DNA of 7,708 nt. It comes from Actinomycetes bacterium. Lineage in GTDB: Bacteria; Actinomycetota; Actinomycetes; Mycobacteriales; Mycobacteriaceae. This document shows, piece after piece, positions 7,667 through 7,708 of the stretch. Made by a program: the position numbers and the translations under genes. The notes under the pieces were generated by a model that was not told the DNA's origin, searched no databases, and saw nothing but the letters and a program-made list of their open reading frames with translations. Positions within the stretch are counted from its first letter, which is position 1. Every line of letters begins with the position of its first letter. The stretch is taken from assembly GCA_023388385.1 (NCBI GenBank), contig JAEWGK010000189.1:1-7708 (forward strand), written 5' to 3'.

Positions 7667-7708
7667 CCGCCCGGCCCCGCCCGCCCCGCCCCGGCGGCGG
7701 CGCGGCCC
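7667..7708 (+). terminator. GC-rich tail after the ACT gene, cut by the window edge
   Basis: Almost only G and C follow the stop codon. CCGCC (7686-7690) can pair with GGCGG (7693-7697), and GGCC at 7673-7676 can pair with GGCC near 7704-7707. A terminator-like stem is likely, but the sequence ends before it can be judged. Confidence 0.3.

Overview
The window is chromosomal DNA from a high-GC Gram-positive bacterium, most likely a Corynebacterium or close relative. The base composition is very GC-rich, and codon third positions are almost all G or C. The proteins read as actinobacterial: a Gly/Lys-type phosphofructokinase, the GatCA amidotransferase subunits, and an ACT-domain protein divergent from gatC. 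From memory, corynebacterial genomes carry gatC, gatA and pfkA close together; I could not run a comparison.

Layout from left to right. Positions 1-148 hold GC-rich hairpins and a weak promoter candidate. 149-760 (+) encodes a small single-pass membrane protein of unknown function. It converges on 811-2178 (-), a YkvI-family multi-pass transporter-like protein, and the 50-bp gap between them holds two hairpins. Continuing on the minus strand come pfkA (2273-3304), a DHA2-type MFS exporter (3361-4788), gatA (4940-6451) and gatC (6455-6754). A GC-rich divergent intergenic region follows (6755-6997), then an ACT-domain protein on the plus strand (6998-7666) and 42 bases of GC-rich tail.

The five minus-strand genes probably form three or more transcription units. 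gatC-gatA is tightly coupled: 3 bp apart, with the gatA ribosome-binding site inside the last codons of gatC. It is followed by a hairpin. The MFS gene and pfkA each appear to have their own -10 element so close to the start codon that leaderless transcripts are predicted. The YkvI gene has a good ribosome-binding site but no clear promoter, so it may be read through from pfkA.

Functionally, GatCA (with GatB, which is not in the window) makes Gln-tRNA(Gln) and/or Asn-tRNA(Asn) by transamidation. PfkA performs the committed step of glycolysis. The MFS protein and the YkvI-like protein are membrane transporters whose substrates cannot be read from sequence. The ACT protein is probably a small amino-acid sensor.

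This is largely an ordinary housekeeping region. I saw no mobile element, CRISPR array, tRNA or rRNA, and no convincing undescribed system. The points worth a second look are the two predicted leaderless promoters, the ACT plus GAF-like protein divergent from gatCA with an imperfect palindrome over its candidate promoter, and the YkvI-like gene with a long charged tail next to pfkA.
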